From NCBI GenBank assembly GCA_032622095.1, contig CP136065.1, positions 210,346,151-210,410,150 on the forward strand: DNA of 64,000 nucleotides, given 5' to 3'. Both the position numbers and the translations under genes were made by a program. The notes below the pieces were generated by a model, which had not been told where the DNA came from, made no database searches, and saw only the letters and a program-made list of their open reading frames with translations. The number at the start of each line of letters is the position of its first letter. Positions within the stretch are counted from its first letter, which is position 1. Shown one piece after another: positions 28,601 through 43,600 of the stretch. This DNA is from Siphonodentalium dalli. Its lineage: Eukaryota > Mollusca > Scaphopoda > Gadilida > Siphonodentaliidae.

Positions 28601-31600
28601 ATTTTCGTGCCATTTGGAGCCGAAACATTTATTTTTTGTTGAAAAATCGCTCTTTTTCAATTTTTTTTTATTTTTCGAACATTATCATTCAAACGGATAT
28701 TGCAATACTTTTGAAATATTTAGTCCATATGATGTTGTAGTTATATGTCATGCATATGAAGAAAGAAGTTAACAAAATTTTGAACGGTTTGCGAGATATT
28801 GGATTTTAGCTACCCCTCCCCCAAACACCTTTTTGGTCGAAAAAAATACATATTTTTGATAATGACATTACAAACATTTTCGAATTGATCTGAATGGGAC
28901 CCAATATGAATCTTGTACTGAAAGTGTTGTCCAGAGATGCCGTTTAATCGATTACAGATGTGTTCAGGCTTTCAGACCCCCAGTTACAACAACAACAATT
29001 ATTTTATTGATAACAGTTAATTTTACATGCATTAACATCGATGTTAAGTACTAAAACCTTTTTATAAACAATACGTGACCAACTAAATAATTAATATGGC
29101 TCAGTAGTTATCTGGACATCACAAGTAGAAAGAATTTGACAGAAATTGTCAACAGTGTTCAAGATATTGGAATTAGGTACCGCTCCCCCGGACTCGATTT
29201 GGTAGAAAAACTACATATTTATGATAACAAGACAGACCATTCTAAATTATTCTAATGAGCATCTAATCATTATTCGTGTGATGAAAACCTGATCCGTAGA
29301 CACAGCGAGCCTGGTTTTAGATGACATCAGGTTTCCAATTAAACTCCCAGTTACAACAACAACTCAATATTTTATTTATGACATGTATTTTTATATTAAC
29401 ACATATCGACTTTGAGCAACTGAAGTATTTGTTCTAAACGACACAAAATATAGACTAACATAATCATACAGAACAAAATCATTGTTGCTCCCCCGCCCTA
29501 TTAGACGTCCTGAACACACCACGAACTGAACAAAATATGATCTCAGTATTAAGAATCATGTAATTATAAAGGACAATTACATAAGGAAATATACAATGTT
29601 TATGGATGGGTTTGTTCCCGAAACAGTGTGGCACTTTGCTTGGCAAATATGAAGGGCGAATTTGCTATATTTTTCAAGAACACTCTACCCAATTTAAAGA
29701 CTTCAACGCAATACGAAATTAAGCTATATGATCTCTAATTCTCTATATTAACCGAGAGTGTGACGGGAATGTAGTTCTATCAGAGAATACATAATTTGTA
29801 TGGATGGGTTGTGCATGTGTCGCTTTACACAAAGTGGCTGATAAATAAGAAAGATGAATTCGCTGTTTTAGGCCCCCCCTACACAATTAAAGTGTTAAAG
29901 TTGAACTCACGAACTGAAATGATTGCTGTAAATATTAACTGAGGATGTGGGCAAAAATAGTAATATCGGGGCGCATACATGGTGTTGATGGATGGGTTGG
30001 TTGGATCCCGAAAGCCTTTAGCACTTTACGAAAATCGGATGGCAAACTCCAAAGGCGAATATTTTTTGTTTCGTGGGATCCCTTTATATGCCCATTTAAA
30101 CTCTTGAACACACCATGCGCCGAATATTCATGCTTTTATTATTAAAGCACAGTGTGAACGAAATGTAGTGCTATCAGGCAATATACATGGTATATGAGTA
30201 GTTTGGTTCCCAAAATCATAGGGTACTTTACAAAAGGCGGCTGGCAAAAACCAAAGCTGAATATTTTCTTTGAGCACCCTACCCCATTTAAAGTCTTAAA
30301 CACACTAATGGATGGACATGTTCTCAATATTAACTGGGGTGTGGACAAATGGTATGTAATTCAGGAAATATACCTCTTCGTTGCACGATGGGTGGGTTGG
30401 CTGGCTTCCCAATGTCTGGGCCACTTTACAAAAAGTGGCTAGCAAAGAGAAGGCGAAATATCACTGTTTTGGGTGCCCATAACCCTTATAAACTCTTTAG
30501 CACACACTGAACCGAATCTATATGCTCTCGTGTATTATTTCCAATTTGTATCGGTGGTTTTGTTCTCGAAATCCTGGAACACTTTACAAAAGGCGGCTGG
30601 CAAATACGAAATGTAATGTGTTAGGCCACACTACCCCATTTGCAGTCTTGGGGCACACAATGAACCGAAAGGATGTGCTCCCATTATTAACTGCGTGTGT
30701 AGAGAAATTGACGCTATATAAAGATTATAGTATACCAGGGTCTTGAATGTCTGGGTCACTTTACAAAAAGTTGTTGATGAAAGAGAAAGGCGAATACTCA
30801 CTGTTTTTGGGGAGACCCCATTAACCCATTTAATATCTTGATCAGAGCATGAACTGAAGTTATATTCGCTCATACGTAGCTGAGTGTGTGATCGAAAGGT
30901 ATTGCTGTCATGGAATTATTAATTGATATATGGGTGATTTGGTTCCCTCGAAATCCTGGAACACTTTACAAAAAGCGGCTGGCAAACAAGAAGGCGAATG
31001 TTCTATGTCTTGAGGACCCCACTATCCAACTCGAAGTCTTAACAAAATGATATGCTCTCAATGTTAACTGAAGTTGTGGACAAATGGGATTATTATCTGG
31101 CAATACGAATCTGTTATGGATGAGATGGTTCCCGATCGCCTATGGCACTTTACAACAAATGGTCAGTAAATGAAAGGGCTAAATTTTACTCTCATGGGAC
31201 TCCATCCATATCTGAAGTCTTGAACACAATACTAGCTCAAGGCATAAGCTATCCATATTACTCGAGATTGTGGCCGAATGGCAATGGTCTCGCGAGTCCG
31301 CCGTTCGCGAGAACACTGTGGCACCTCACACAAAGCAGATGGCAAACGATGAAGGCGAATTTTAAGGGACCCCTACCCCATGTAAACCATTGAACCTACC
31401 ACGAACTGAATGGGTGTGCCCTCATGGTCAAACGACGATATGGACAAATGGCTATTCTATAAAGAAATACACAATTGTTATAGATGGGTTAATACCCGAC
31501 AGTCAGGGGAACTTTACAAAAAGCGACTGACAAATAAATAAAGCGATTTTTCAATGTTTGTATTTAAATGTATTACCCCCTTTCCAATTTGAAGACTAGA

Positions 31601-34600
31601 ACACACCACGGATTGGAACGATATCATCATTGACTGCGTGTATTGACAATGGCGAGTTAATTGTACAAGGACGTAAACAATGTAAATAGATGGATTTGGG
31701 TTCTGAAAGAATGAGCACTTAACGAAAAGTGACTGGAAAATAAGAAAGGCAAAATTTAGAGGACCCCTACTTTATTTGAAGTCTTGGAAGACACCACATG
31801 GTGAAATGGTATGACCCCAATATTAATTGAGGGCTTGACCCAAGGTTAGTTTTTATCAGAATATACATATGTGTTGGTTCCCGAAAGTTTGCAGCATGTG
31901 GCACCCCACAACAAGCGGCTGGCAAATGTTCACTGTTGTATGTACCCCTACCCTATTTGAGGTCTTGAACAAATCATGTACTTAAGGGATTATGAATTCA
32001 ATATCAACATATATTGTGGCCGAAACTATGGGATATATAAGTATATGGTAGTCCTATCCGGAGGTAAACAATTTATCTGGGAGGGAGATTGTATGGGGAA
32101 AATTAGGATGTAATCCAGTTGGAACTGATTGGATACAATGATATACACATAGTTTCGTTGGAGCTGATTGGACGCAATGCTACACAGATAATGTTGTTTT
32201 CGTCATTGATACGCCCGTCGCCGTGAGATTGCAGACGCTCTGGAGGTGGTAAATTTCGCGCTCAGCAGGGTTTCAATGCTTTATGGAAATTGCTTTGTTT
32301 TCGAGATAAATGTCTGAACCCCGTCAACTATTTTAATATATTCGCGCTGACTGAGTTGCTGTACATAAAAAGAGTATTTCTGATAAAATTACATTCAGTA
32401 TGGCGCATAGAAGTTCAGTCTTAGGACCACTGTATTCCAAAAAGTAATGATATGCTTTTTCTATTTGCCACAATGACAGAGAGGGGACGTTTTAATGTGA
32501 TTACTCAATTGACCATAGTTCAAACTACTGCATTTCAATCTTAAACGCGAATGGAGTACTTGTGCATCTATACGTCGGACATGCTGGGTTCTCCAGCTGT
32601 CCAATTATTGTAATCTTTGTATACCATTATTGTTTTTTTGAGAATAAACTATTGATTGGTTGATTGATATGCGACACTTATTGTATGTAATAGCAAATAA
32701 AATGCGTTGGTGTTGTAATTTGGGATCTGAAAGCCTGAACACGTCTTTAATCACTTAAGCAATGTCCCCGGGCTCAATTTTCAACAATATAATTATGTTG
32801 GGTCCCAGTATGATTAATTGGGAAATTTGGTAAAGTTCTGAACAAAAATATGTAATTTTTCGACCAAAAACGTGTTTGGGGGAGGTGTATCTAAAATCTA
32901 TTATTTCGCAAATTGTTCTAAAGTTCTGTTAACTTCTTTCTGCATATGCTTGGCAGATAACTGCATCACCATAAGAATTAAATATTTGGGCATTATAACA
33001 ATATCCATTTGAATGATAATGTTCGAAAAATAATATTTTTGTGAAAAAGGGCGATTTTTCAGCAAAAAATAAATATTTTGATTCCAAATGGCAGTAAAAT
33101 CTAAATTAACCAACACTTGTTTTCATATCAGGTAGAAGTATGGTATGATGTAGTAATTTTAACCCCAACAATATGGGCAAATAGGCTAGGACATAGCCAC
33201 AGGGCTGGCTTTACCAAAATCGTTAATTTCTGGAAAAAGTCACTGGAGGGTATCGCTCATCGTCGATTTGACAATAGCCACCACCTATTCCGTTATTTTT
33301 CAATTTCTGTCAAATTCGTTCTACTTGTGTTGTCCAGATAACTACTGAGCCATATGTTATATAGTTGATCACGTTGTTTATAACAAAGGTTTTAGTACTT
33401 AACATCGATGTTAATGCATGCAAAATTAACTGTTATCAATAAAATAATTGTTGTTGTTGTAACTGGGGGTCTGAAAACCTGAACACATCTGTAATCGATT
33501 AAACGGCATCTCTGGACAACATATTCAGTACAATATTCATATTGGGTCCCATTCAGATCAATTCAAAAATGTTTGTAATGACATTATCAAAAATATGTAT
33601 TTTTTTCGACCAAAAACGTGTTTGGGGGAGGGGTAGCTAAAATCCAATATCTCGCAAACCGTTCAAAATTGTTGTTAAATTCTTTCTTCATATGCTTGAT
33701 AGATAATTACTGCACCATATGACCTAAATATTTCAATATTATTGCAATATACGTTTGAATGATAATGTTCGAAAAATATAATTATTTTGAAAAAGAGTGA
33801 TTTTTCAACAGAAAATAAATGTTTCGGCTCCAAATGGCACGAAAATCCAAATTAACCAACACTTCTTGCACATCAGGTACAAATATGTTATGCTGTAGTC
33901 ATTTTAACACCAACAATGTGGGCAAATAACTTAGGACATAGCCGCAGGGCTCACTTTACCAAAATCGTTAATTTCTGGAAAAAGTCACTGGAGGGTATCG
34001 CTCATCGTCGATTTGACAATAGCCACCACCTATTCCGTTATTTTTCAATTTCTGTCAAATTCGTTCTACTTGTGTTGTCCAGATAACTACTGAGCCATAT
34101 GTTATATAGTTGATCACGTTGTTTATAACAAAGGTTTTAGTACTTAACATCGATGTTAATGCATGCAAAATTAACTGTTATCAATAAAATAATTGTTGTT
34201 GTTGTAACTGGGGGTCTGAAAACCTGAACACATCTGTAATCGATTAAACGGCATCTCTGGACAACATATTCAGTACAATATTCATATTGGGTCCCATTCA
34301 GATCAATTCAAAAATGTTTGTAATGACATTATCAAAAATATGTATTTTTTTCGACCAAAAACGTGTTCTGGGGAGGGGTAGCTAAAATCCAATATCTCGC
34401 AAACCGTTCAAAATTGTTGTTAACTTCTTTCTTCATATGCTTGATAGATAATTACTGCACCATATGACCTAAATATTTCAATATTATTGCAATATACGTT
34501 TGAATGATAATGTTCGAAAAATATAATTATTTTGAAAAAGAGTGATTTTTCAACAGAAAATAAATGTTTCGGCTCCAAATGGCACGAAAATCCAAATTAA

Positions 34601-37600
34601 CCAACACTTCTTGCACATCAGGTACAAATATGTTATGCTGTAGTCATTTTAACACCAACAATGTGGGCAAATAACTTAGGACATAGCCGCAGGGCTCACT
34701 TTACCAAAATCGTTAATTTCTGGGAAAAGTCGCTGGTGGGTATCGTTCATCGTCGATTTGAGAATAGCCACCACCAATTCCGTTATTTTTCACTATCATT
34801 TTCGTAAAGAGTATATATTTCTCCTCTAAAAAAAGTTAGTTTTAAGTTGTTCTACCGTGGGTAGGGGTATCTCGAAAACTAGAGCTCTTTTTCGATTTGG
34901 CCGCTGCACTACATCTCGCGGTTGGAAATTTCGGGCAACATGGCATGGGATGATATTTTAGGTGCTTAAAAACTTGAAATTGAAATTTATATTTGGAGAA
35001 GGGTCTTAGGCCTAAAACAAATACATTTGTTTCCGCTAACGAGCTGAAAAAAATTAGGGTAGGTAGGTAGGCTTAACTTCTTTTTTTTTGTTAACTTTTT
35101 TTTCTTCAGTATATTTCAAAATAACTGTATAATACTTGTCAATAACCCAAACTATGCACTTCTTAGCCCCAATCAGGTTAACCCAAATGACAGAGGAACT
35201 AGAAACTCCAATTCAATCTTACATATGCTTCAATATTTACATATATACTAGTCTATATACTAATATAGTCTGTGATAATCCTAATATTTCCCATATGTTC
35301 TGGCGACAACTGGAGTCAGTCCAGCACCACTGCACTGTCACATATTGGAGTGACCGTCTTGTACCGATCTCTTAATGATGGCTTCACAGCCCCACCTTCT
35401 CCTCCGCATTCAGTGAAGGATCTAGGTATTTTTGGGGACACCTGTGGGCTGTGGCAATGATATGCCAAAGGCATAACCTGAAGGCCTGAGCGGAGGAAGG
35501 TTTGGGATGTGTGACCCCCTGCTGATGGTGGGGGTTCTCCCCCTGGAAAAAATTTGAAAATCCATTGTATTTAGAGCTAATCTAGGGCACTTTGAGTCAG
35601 TATTTTGAATTTTACTGAGAGGTCAATTTGATCAAGTTTCTCAAGCATAACTTTGGAAATGTTTATATATGTGTGGGTTGGAAAGGTTTATAAGTTATTG
35701 TCAGATATCTTTTGGTTCAATGGATTATGCTTATCCTGCTTGAAATGAGACTTACCATTATCACTCTAATTCATATAATAGGCTATTTTAGGAAATACCA
35801 CACAGCAGATTTATTATAAAAATGATTCAATAGCTTTAGCACACAGCGCTGATTGTAGTACGTTTAAATTATAAGTTAAGCATTATAGGGTTGAATATAT
35901 ATAATCAATAACAATCTTGTACTTCAAATGAAGGCTGGTGTTTCAACTAGTTAAGTTTTGGTCTGAATGTGGGGTGCATTTTGATTGTGTGACAACAACA
36001 TGGAACATTGAATGAATCTTAACTGGTTCAGTGCTGATAGCCCATATTTGGACCCTATGTAATGCTGGAAGCCCAGATATGGGCTTTGGCAATGACACTG
36101 TCTTGTTTAGTCAACTCTTGTTTAGTTTAATCATTTAAATAGCGTTTGTCAGGTAATATTTCAGAAATATTGTTACATATATAATTAAATTGGGACATTG
36201 TGAAGTTTGAATGGATGCCGACCAATAAAATTTTCAGAAAAGGTACTTATTTCGCGAAAAGTTTGAGAAAAATTACAAATGTTTTGCCCTAAGGGCGGCC
36301 GACAACCAAGCTCATAACCATAACCTAATCAGACATCCAGGCTCATATCGATAACCTACTTTGACAAACAGACAACCAGGCTCATAACCATAGCCTAATG
36401 AGACATCCAGGCCCATAACCATTGCCTAATGAGACATCCAGACTCATAATCATTGCCTAATGAGACATCCAGACCCATATCCATAGTCTAAATGAGACAT
36501 CAAGGCTCATAACTATAGCCTAATGAGACATCAAGGCCCGTAGGCATAGCCATAGCCTAATGAGACATCCAGACTCATAACCATAGCCTATTGAGACATC
36601 CAAGCTTATAACCATAGCCTAGTGAGACATCCAGGCTCACAACATAATCACAAATGCATATATTTGGGGGTCAAATTTGAGAAAAGAGTGCAAATTATCA
36701 ACTCCGACCATAAAATTCAATATTTTTCTGTTTATTGAAATATATATACGCATTTTATTACGTGTATGTAGGATATTTAGCAGCGAACCAGGGGGGGGGG
36801 GAATTTTGTTTACGAGACATCAGGTGGGGGTGGGTGGGTACCCGAGGCCGGAAACAGTTTTTGGCCACCTTTTTTGCATTTTGTTTTCATTGACATATTT
36901 TCAACTGTTTAAAACATATTTGTTTATTTGTTGTGGCTTGTTGCAATATGAGAAGCACTAATACATTCAATATTGTTATAATTACCCCCATAAGTTGATA
37001 TAAAATGAAAAAATAGTGAATATTGTGGGGATGGGTCCCAAAATTTTCATTGATTTTTTTGCGCGCAATTTTTTTTTATTGTGTCTGTTTCAGCTTGCTT
37101 GGCAGTTTTTATATTGAAAATTGTCTAGTTCACGGTGCAGATCAATAAAAAAAATACCTCAGATAGCTCTAGAGTAGGGTGAACTTAATGCAGTCTGACA
37201 ATATCAGCTAACAACTCATGACAGAATATTACAATAATTCTTATACTTTACTCATACAGTTAGTTGATGCATGAGTGTAATGTATGAACTAAATATTTGT
37301 ATCTGTGTTTGTATACTAAATTGATTTTTAAATATACTTTTGTCAAATAATTATTTGAATTGTCAAATTATTTGTTTCAGTGTTGTTGACAACCATCAAT
37401 AAGTAAATAAGTAGACATGAAATAAAGTTTTAATAACATTTATTGAAAGAAACAAAAATATAACCTTCCTTGGATAGTCTTCTGAAAAGTATAAAAATAT
37501 TATTTAAATAGATGTGAAGAGGGGCCAGGACACATTACCGTTTTGTTCACTTGTAATTATTATATCCCATAATTACCTGCATATACTAGTATGTAAATGA

Positions 37601-40600
37601 CACTTAATGTATAATTCAGGCTAATTTGAAAATTATCAAAGAAGAAAATTAATTTACTTAATTATTGTATATTTATAAGATGATGTGCATGCAAGGAGGT
37701 CTAGTTTGAAGGCACACATAAAGGTCATGTACAGAATGTGTGTGAATTTCTTATTGCACATGAACTCCATCCAGTACATGACCGAAGTTCAGCTCTGATT
37801 GTTCAAATGAATCTCATTAATATACATCTGTGTATATGGATTTTGCACTAAATTGACCATCAACGTTCAAACTCAAAGGGTTAAGCATTATTTTAGGCCT
37901 AGTTCTAAGTCGTAATGCGAGGTCGGGTCGGTGGTCATACAAGCATACATAAAAGTTAATTCGTACACTGGTTCATATGCACATTTTCCTTTTTGGTATT
38001 ACTATAGGCTCTAGGCCTACTAGTTGATGCTGGTTGATGTCTGAAAAAAGATAAATTTAAGTTTGTGTATTTTTTTTATTCTACTGTAGGCCCTAACACT
38101 GGCCCTAGTTATTTTTTGTTGTCATTCCAGGGGATTCAACATATTTTTCATCTACTCACCAGCTGTACTCACACAGATGAATAGGCTGGGTTATAAATTT
38201 ACCAATATAATCACATAATATTCTACCTTTGTTGATTGCTTAGAGTTCAATTTTGCACATGTTTGTTAACAGGAAGTAACATTTAATTTGGTCTTTCAAA
38301 GAAGGGACCAATATAGAGCGGTTGGTCGTTTTTACAGAGGGGACCAACATAAAGCTTTGATGTTTTGGGGTGGGTGTCTAAAATTTTATGAAAAAAAAAT
38401 GCAAGAAAGGGTGGGTGGGTGTAAAAAAATGGAAATGTAAAAAAAAGACCCCCACGTCTCGCAACTTTTTTACGCCCCCCCCCCCTGAGCGAACCAGTTA
38501 AACTGAATGTTATCACAGTGAACGTTATGGGATAATTTAAGAAGATTCATACTCCGAATTAATTGAATCACGTATATCGACTGGGATTTGGTGATTCTAA
38601 TAAGGCAAATGATTAGAACATGGATTATTATCCATCGCTTACTTAAAAATATTTCTGATTGGGCAAAAGCCATCACGTGATAATCCGGGAAAAAGTCATT
38701 GGACTCCCGAAAGTCATATTGGATTCGCATCGAGTCCAATATGACTTTTATAAAGTTATCGGGACTGTGTGACGTCATTTGGAAAAACATACACTCCGGA
38801 ATCTCTCTTATTATTAAAAATGTCATTATACAATGTTGTGTGCAGAATGTATGTTCTTGTACTCGTCAATGTTGATGTGAAAAGTTATGTTTGACTCGAC
38901 GCTACGCGTCTGGTCCAATACGACTTTTACCACAACCTGGACTCGTACAAGAAATAGAAATACTCTATACTCAACATTGTATAATAACTTTATACTATAT
39001 CGTTACAGCATCAAAATAGACCTTCAAAACGAGGCACGAGGCAACATCGGAACATTGATGAGTATGAGGATCCACGTCACAGACGGAGCAAACATAACAT
39101 CGACAGGGACACTAAAGGTACTATTTCTTTCAGTCTTTGTAAACATACCCTCAGATTCATATGGATACTGAGTGTATTGCATTCCCGCCAACTTTTCATT
39201 TCTTGTTAGGCTTGCGGTATTCCCCCGAATTACGTCACATCGCGCTACATTAATCATTCCGATTGGACTCCTTTATCTTGGTGCTACTAATAGTGAGTTA
39301 TAATTAGCACCAGTGACGTGGAATCCCGGGGTCGGGAAATGAAAACTCTACGAAAGGTAATCATACACCGCCAGTATGTTATATGCTATGATAGAGTTGT
39401 GTGTGAACGCTCTTATATGGGTGCTGTTTGTCGAGACCGATTTAGTTCGTGTGATTGTGCAACTTCAGATTGAAGCATGCGTTCTGTGTTCTCGTGAATA
39501 AATTCATCGATCTTGTCGTTATCTGTGTTGGATTTGGTGTGGTCCTTCCATAACAATGGCGTGGTGGCAGCTGCGGATTCGAGCAAACGTCTCATTTCAT
39601 AAACTGGCGCAAGGACCCTCGGCAGAGAGTTGCAACACCAAAATTCACATCGCCTTACTTCGCGGCAGGTAACCGCCTCATCACGGAGGTGTTAAAGCTT
39701 GATTCATCTGATTTATTCCTACTGGAGACGGAATGCACATGCCTCATTGGGAGATCACAGTCCACCACTCAACAACACTCCACCGTCCAGTTACAGTGTC
39801 TGAACATTGTTAGGGACAGTGCGACAACTTCATCAACTTCATGCAGTTGCTAAAACCGAAACAGACTATCTTCAAATTTTGATTCACCTTCAATTTCATC
39901 GTGGGCATTTGGACAGTCCTATCTATTAGTATTAGTTACAATTTTGGAATCACTGTCAACTTCTCCTTCAAATTGGGATGCACATCAATTTCACAGTGGA
40001 CATTGTTTTGAATTTGGAAGTCCTATCTATGAGCTACAAACACTTCCAATTCCACCGGTTACAGTTTCACAATATTTTCTACTTTACCAGTGGCAGTGTG
40101 CACGTACATGTGTGCTTACCTATTTCTTCATTTTATTGTCTGACAGTGACAGCCTCCAATGGACCTCATGTCAGTGATGTCACATGACCACTTGCCAGAG
40201 ATTTCTCAGAACCGTTCAATTGGAAGTGTAATTGGATTCATGGACAACATGTGAGATGGGTCTGCTTCCAGACTGCTGTTTCTGGATTATTTCACAGAAA
40301 TGAAACATTCTCCGATAGTCTATCGACATTGACAAAACCTTCAGTGATCGAAGTGTTTATAGAGTTCAATATTTAACTTTCTCAGTTTCTGCCTCCCATG
40401 TTTCTTTGAACACCTGAACATTCCGACAATGATCTACAATGACCACATGTGAGATTCAGAGACATTCATTTTGTTCTGTTTATTTACATTGTTATTCTCC
40501 GTGTAGTACGATAGTGTGGAAGATAGCGAGAGAGAGAAGAAAGTGGTCATCCCTGTGGTAATGTTGTGATAGTAGAGAGTGTATAGAGAGACAGAAGAAA

Positions 40601-43600
40601 GAAGGCTTGGCAGTAGTTATGATGTTATGAAGAGTGGTGAGTGTATAGGAAGATAGCGAGATAGAGAGGGAGAGAGAGATAGAGAATGAATAGTAGTCTC
40701 GCCTGCAGTTATGTTGTATAAGTGGTCAGCGTATAGGAAGCGAGTGAGAGAGCGAGAGAGAGATGAAAGTAGTCACGTACGTCAGTGGTGTGTATATGAT
40801 GAGTGCATTAGAGAGAGACAGATAGAGAGAGAAGAAACAAGTCACGCCAGTTGTTATGTTGCAAGAGTGGTTGCGCGTATATGAAGAGAGCGAGTTTAAG
40901 TATATAGTAAGAGAGCGAGAGAGAGAGAGAAGAAAGTAGTCACGCCAGTATGTTATATGCTATGATAGAGTTGTGTGTGAACGCTCTTATATGGGTGCTG
41001 TTTGTCGAGACCGATTTAGTTCGTGTGATTGTGCAACTTCAGATTGAAGCATGCGTTCTGTGTTCTCGTGAATACATTCATCGATCTTGTCGGTATCTGT
41101 GTTGGGTTTGGTGTGGTCCTTCCATAACAATGGCGCACACTAATTTATATGTGGGTATGTATAGTTTACTCCAGACTCTATTTCTTTAATTTTATCTTCT
41201 GAAATCATTTTCAGTCAATGCCTGCATCAGGCAGTCACTTTTTGGGGCCCAGTATTGTGTGAACCATGTAGCATTATCAATGACAAATCACGCATGCGAT
41301 ATACAAAGCAAATATAATGTTTGATAATTTGACCCAACATATTAACATGCTAGAATGAGAAAGAGAACTGTAAAACAAATTTGGCAAGCAATTTCTGAAA
41401 ATGACATTGTGTCCTGAAAGGTTTTAGAATTGCTGAAGTCATCATTCAGTGGGATATTTCCTACCTCCTATACCATAATGTTTTATCCTATATAGCATAT
41501 CCTGCATACGCCGATGGCTTCGGGCGTGTTACCGCAAACGAATATGCAATGTCAAGCAGAGGTATACTTGAGTATAGAGCTTTCATAACCGTAGATTCGA
41601 ATATCCTGCTATAACAGTAGAATTTATCTAGATATATGACAATTCCCTTGTGAACATAGATGTTCTCTACTTTTTGTCAGCTTCAGTCATTTATTTGTTT
41701 TATTCTAATTTTAATTAAGGACACTGCTATATACTCTTATATATATATTCTTTTCTAAAAAAAAAACGCATCTGCAGTGTCGTTGTCTTCTGCATATTAT
41801 TTATCTATACCACCGCTCAATGTCAAATTATAATCGTGTGATTGTCTACGAAATAACTATTTTTATATTTTATATGGACTTCCCAAAGAGGCAGTTTTAC
41901 AAGGTTTTTGGGTTGTATTACCTCGAATTTAAATTAAAACCATTACTCTCGGTTATATGATTCCGTTACATGACAACGTTAAATAACGTCCCTATTTGAT
42001 GGTGTGTGTGATACTTCAAAAGTACTCATTTAAAGTAATTTAAGGTAACTTTTAATACATAACTCAGCGTATGTATTGTGCTTGCTTAATCATTGTCACA
42101 GCGATTTTTTTCATCATTTCATTTTTGATTACTGGAGAATGACTTATGATGTTATTTCAACTTTTGGTCAAATCGGATTTCCATCTTTAACTATAACATT
42201 TCACCAAGCTTGCTTTTGCTTGGTTAGTAGAATATCCTGCCAGTTATCTTTTTTTTTGTAATTACCTGCATGAATTTATGCTAAGGCTGTTCCCTGTTTT
42301 TGCAACTTAATATCTGGGGTCAATACTATGAACAATTTTATACCTGTAAATACAAATTGTATTTATTAATTTGTAATTACAAATTTGTGTTAACCATCAC
42401 AGTGGTTTCATAGTACAGGGAAAATTTAGCCGTATTATTCTAATACCTTAGACTGGTCGAGAGGTGAAACCCCTAAAACGCAGCTGTAAAACTTAGAAAA
42501 AACTAACTCACCACTCTGCTCCCATGCACCCGTTATAAGTGTTATCTGAATACCAGTTCAAATTAGACGGACATGTATATAGAGCTAAAATAACTGACAA
42601 CAATTTATATGGGGAAGTTACAATGCGTGCTATCATATTGTGATTAGTGATAACGCCGGAACTATGAAACGATGAGCTAACAAAATCTCGCAAATTTCAC
42701 AAAGATCTACTGTTGATTATTGTAGATTGCTTACGGGCAAACCTTTGCCTGTGAGTGATTCACAATATATTGAATCACGGCAAGCCAAAGTTACAAAAGA
42801 AATAACCAATCATAAGTTGAGAGGTGATCGCTTATCAGAGCTATCCAATTGGTTCACGGGTTGCTAAGTTGATGACCACTTGTCTGCGCAAAGTTAACAA
42901 ATAAACTGTTCGTTTGTTGTGTGTGTATGTAAGTACAAGTCAGTGCAATAACGAGTACTACAACCAATTTGGTATCATAGTTTTTACAAATTACAAATTT
43001 ACAACCATTCAGTTTGTGAAAACAAAATATATTTTGATGGTATAGCATTATATATATTGTGACCATCCTATGATTTCAAACTGATCCGCAACTCTTATGA
43101 TAACATATCGAGGCAGTAACGTGGCTCCATTTTATCGGGGGGTGTATCGAAGCAGGGACGTGCTAATGATGTCGGTTATATGAGTGGTGGGGGCCCCGGT
43201 GGTCCAGTCGGTAGAGTGCCAGGTGGATTACACCGTCACAGGCCGTCCAGCGCTGACGAAGCTGGTTCGAACCCCGTCATAGGGAGGGTGACCGCAATCG
43301 TGTATCTGGGCAAGTTTGTCAGTTGCTTTCCGGGAGTCGGTGGTTTCTACACGCAGTGTGACGATTTCTCAGTGAAATCAAGCATCTGCATGGTCTTTCC
43401 TCCACCTGTAAAATTGACAACGTCGTGTGTGGCCTAGCGGCTAGAACGACGATAAACCCTAATAAACCAAACCAATAGGAGTGGTGGTCATTTTATAATT
43501 TCAAATTCCTCCGATATCTTATAATATATCTAGATAGGGACGTGGCTATATGGGCTCAGTTTGGCGATGGGGTGTCCATCCTATAATTTCCATATGCACC

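Larger units (their letters stand above)
28285..34915. mobile_element. 6.6-kb foldback transposon with ~870-bp arms
   Basis: 28285-29155 is the inverted complement of 34046-34915, with shared words such as aggagaaatatatact, acgaaaatgatagtgaaaaa and ccaccaRttccgttattttt. The right arm is extended inward by 745-bp tandem copies. The left arm has a diverged partial second copy (~29160-29420). The middle is a ~195-bp tandem repeat. No transposase was recognised. Its left edge lies about 26 bp past the KIF19 donor at 28259. The target duplication could not be fixed. Confidence 0.8.

Noticed and set aside
35136-35460. Overlapping open frames as a retained exon of KIF19
   Set aside because: No acceptor/donor pair in phase and no similarity; exon 28258 joins 39009 in phase without it.
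43200-43280. Functional tRNA gene
   Set aside because: Box spacing is too long, no cloverleaf could be drawn, and the sequence continues into a SINE-like body.
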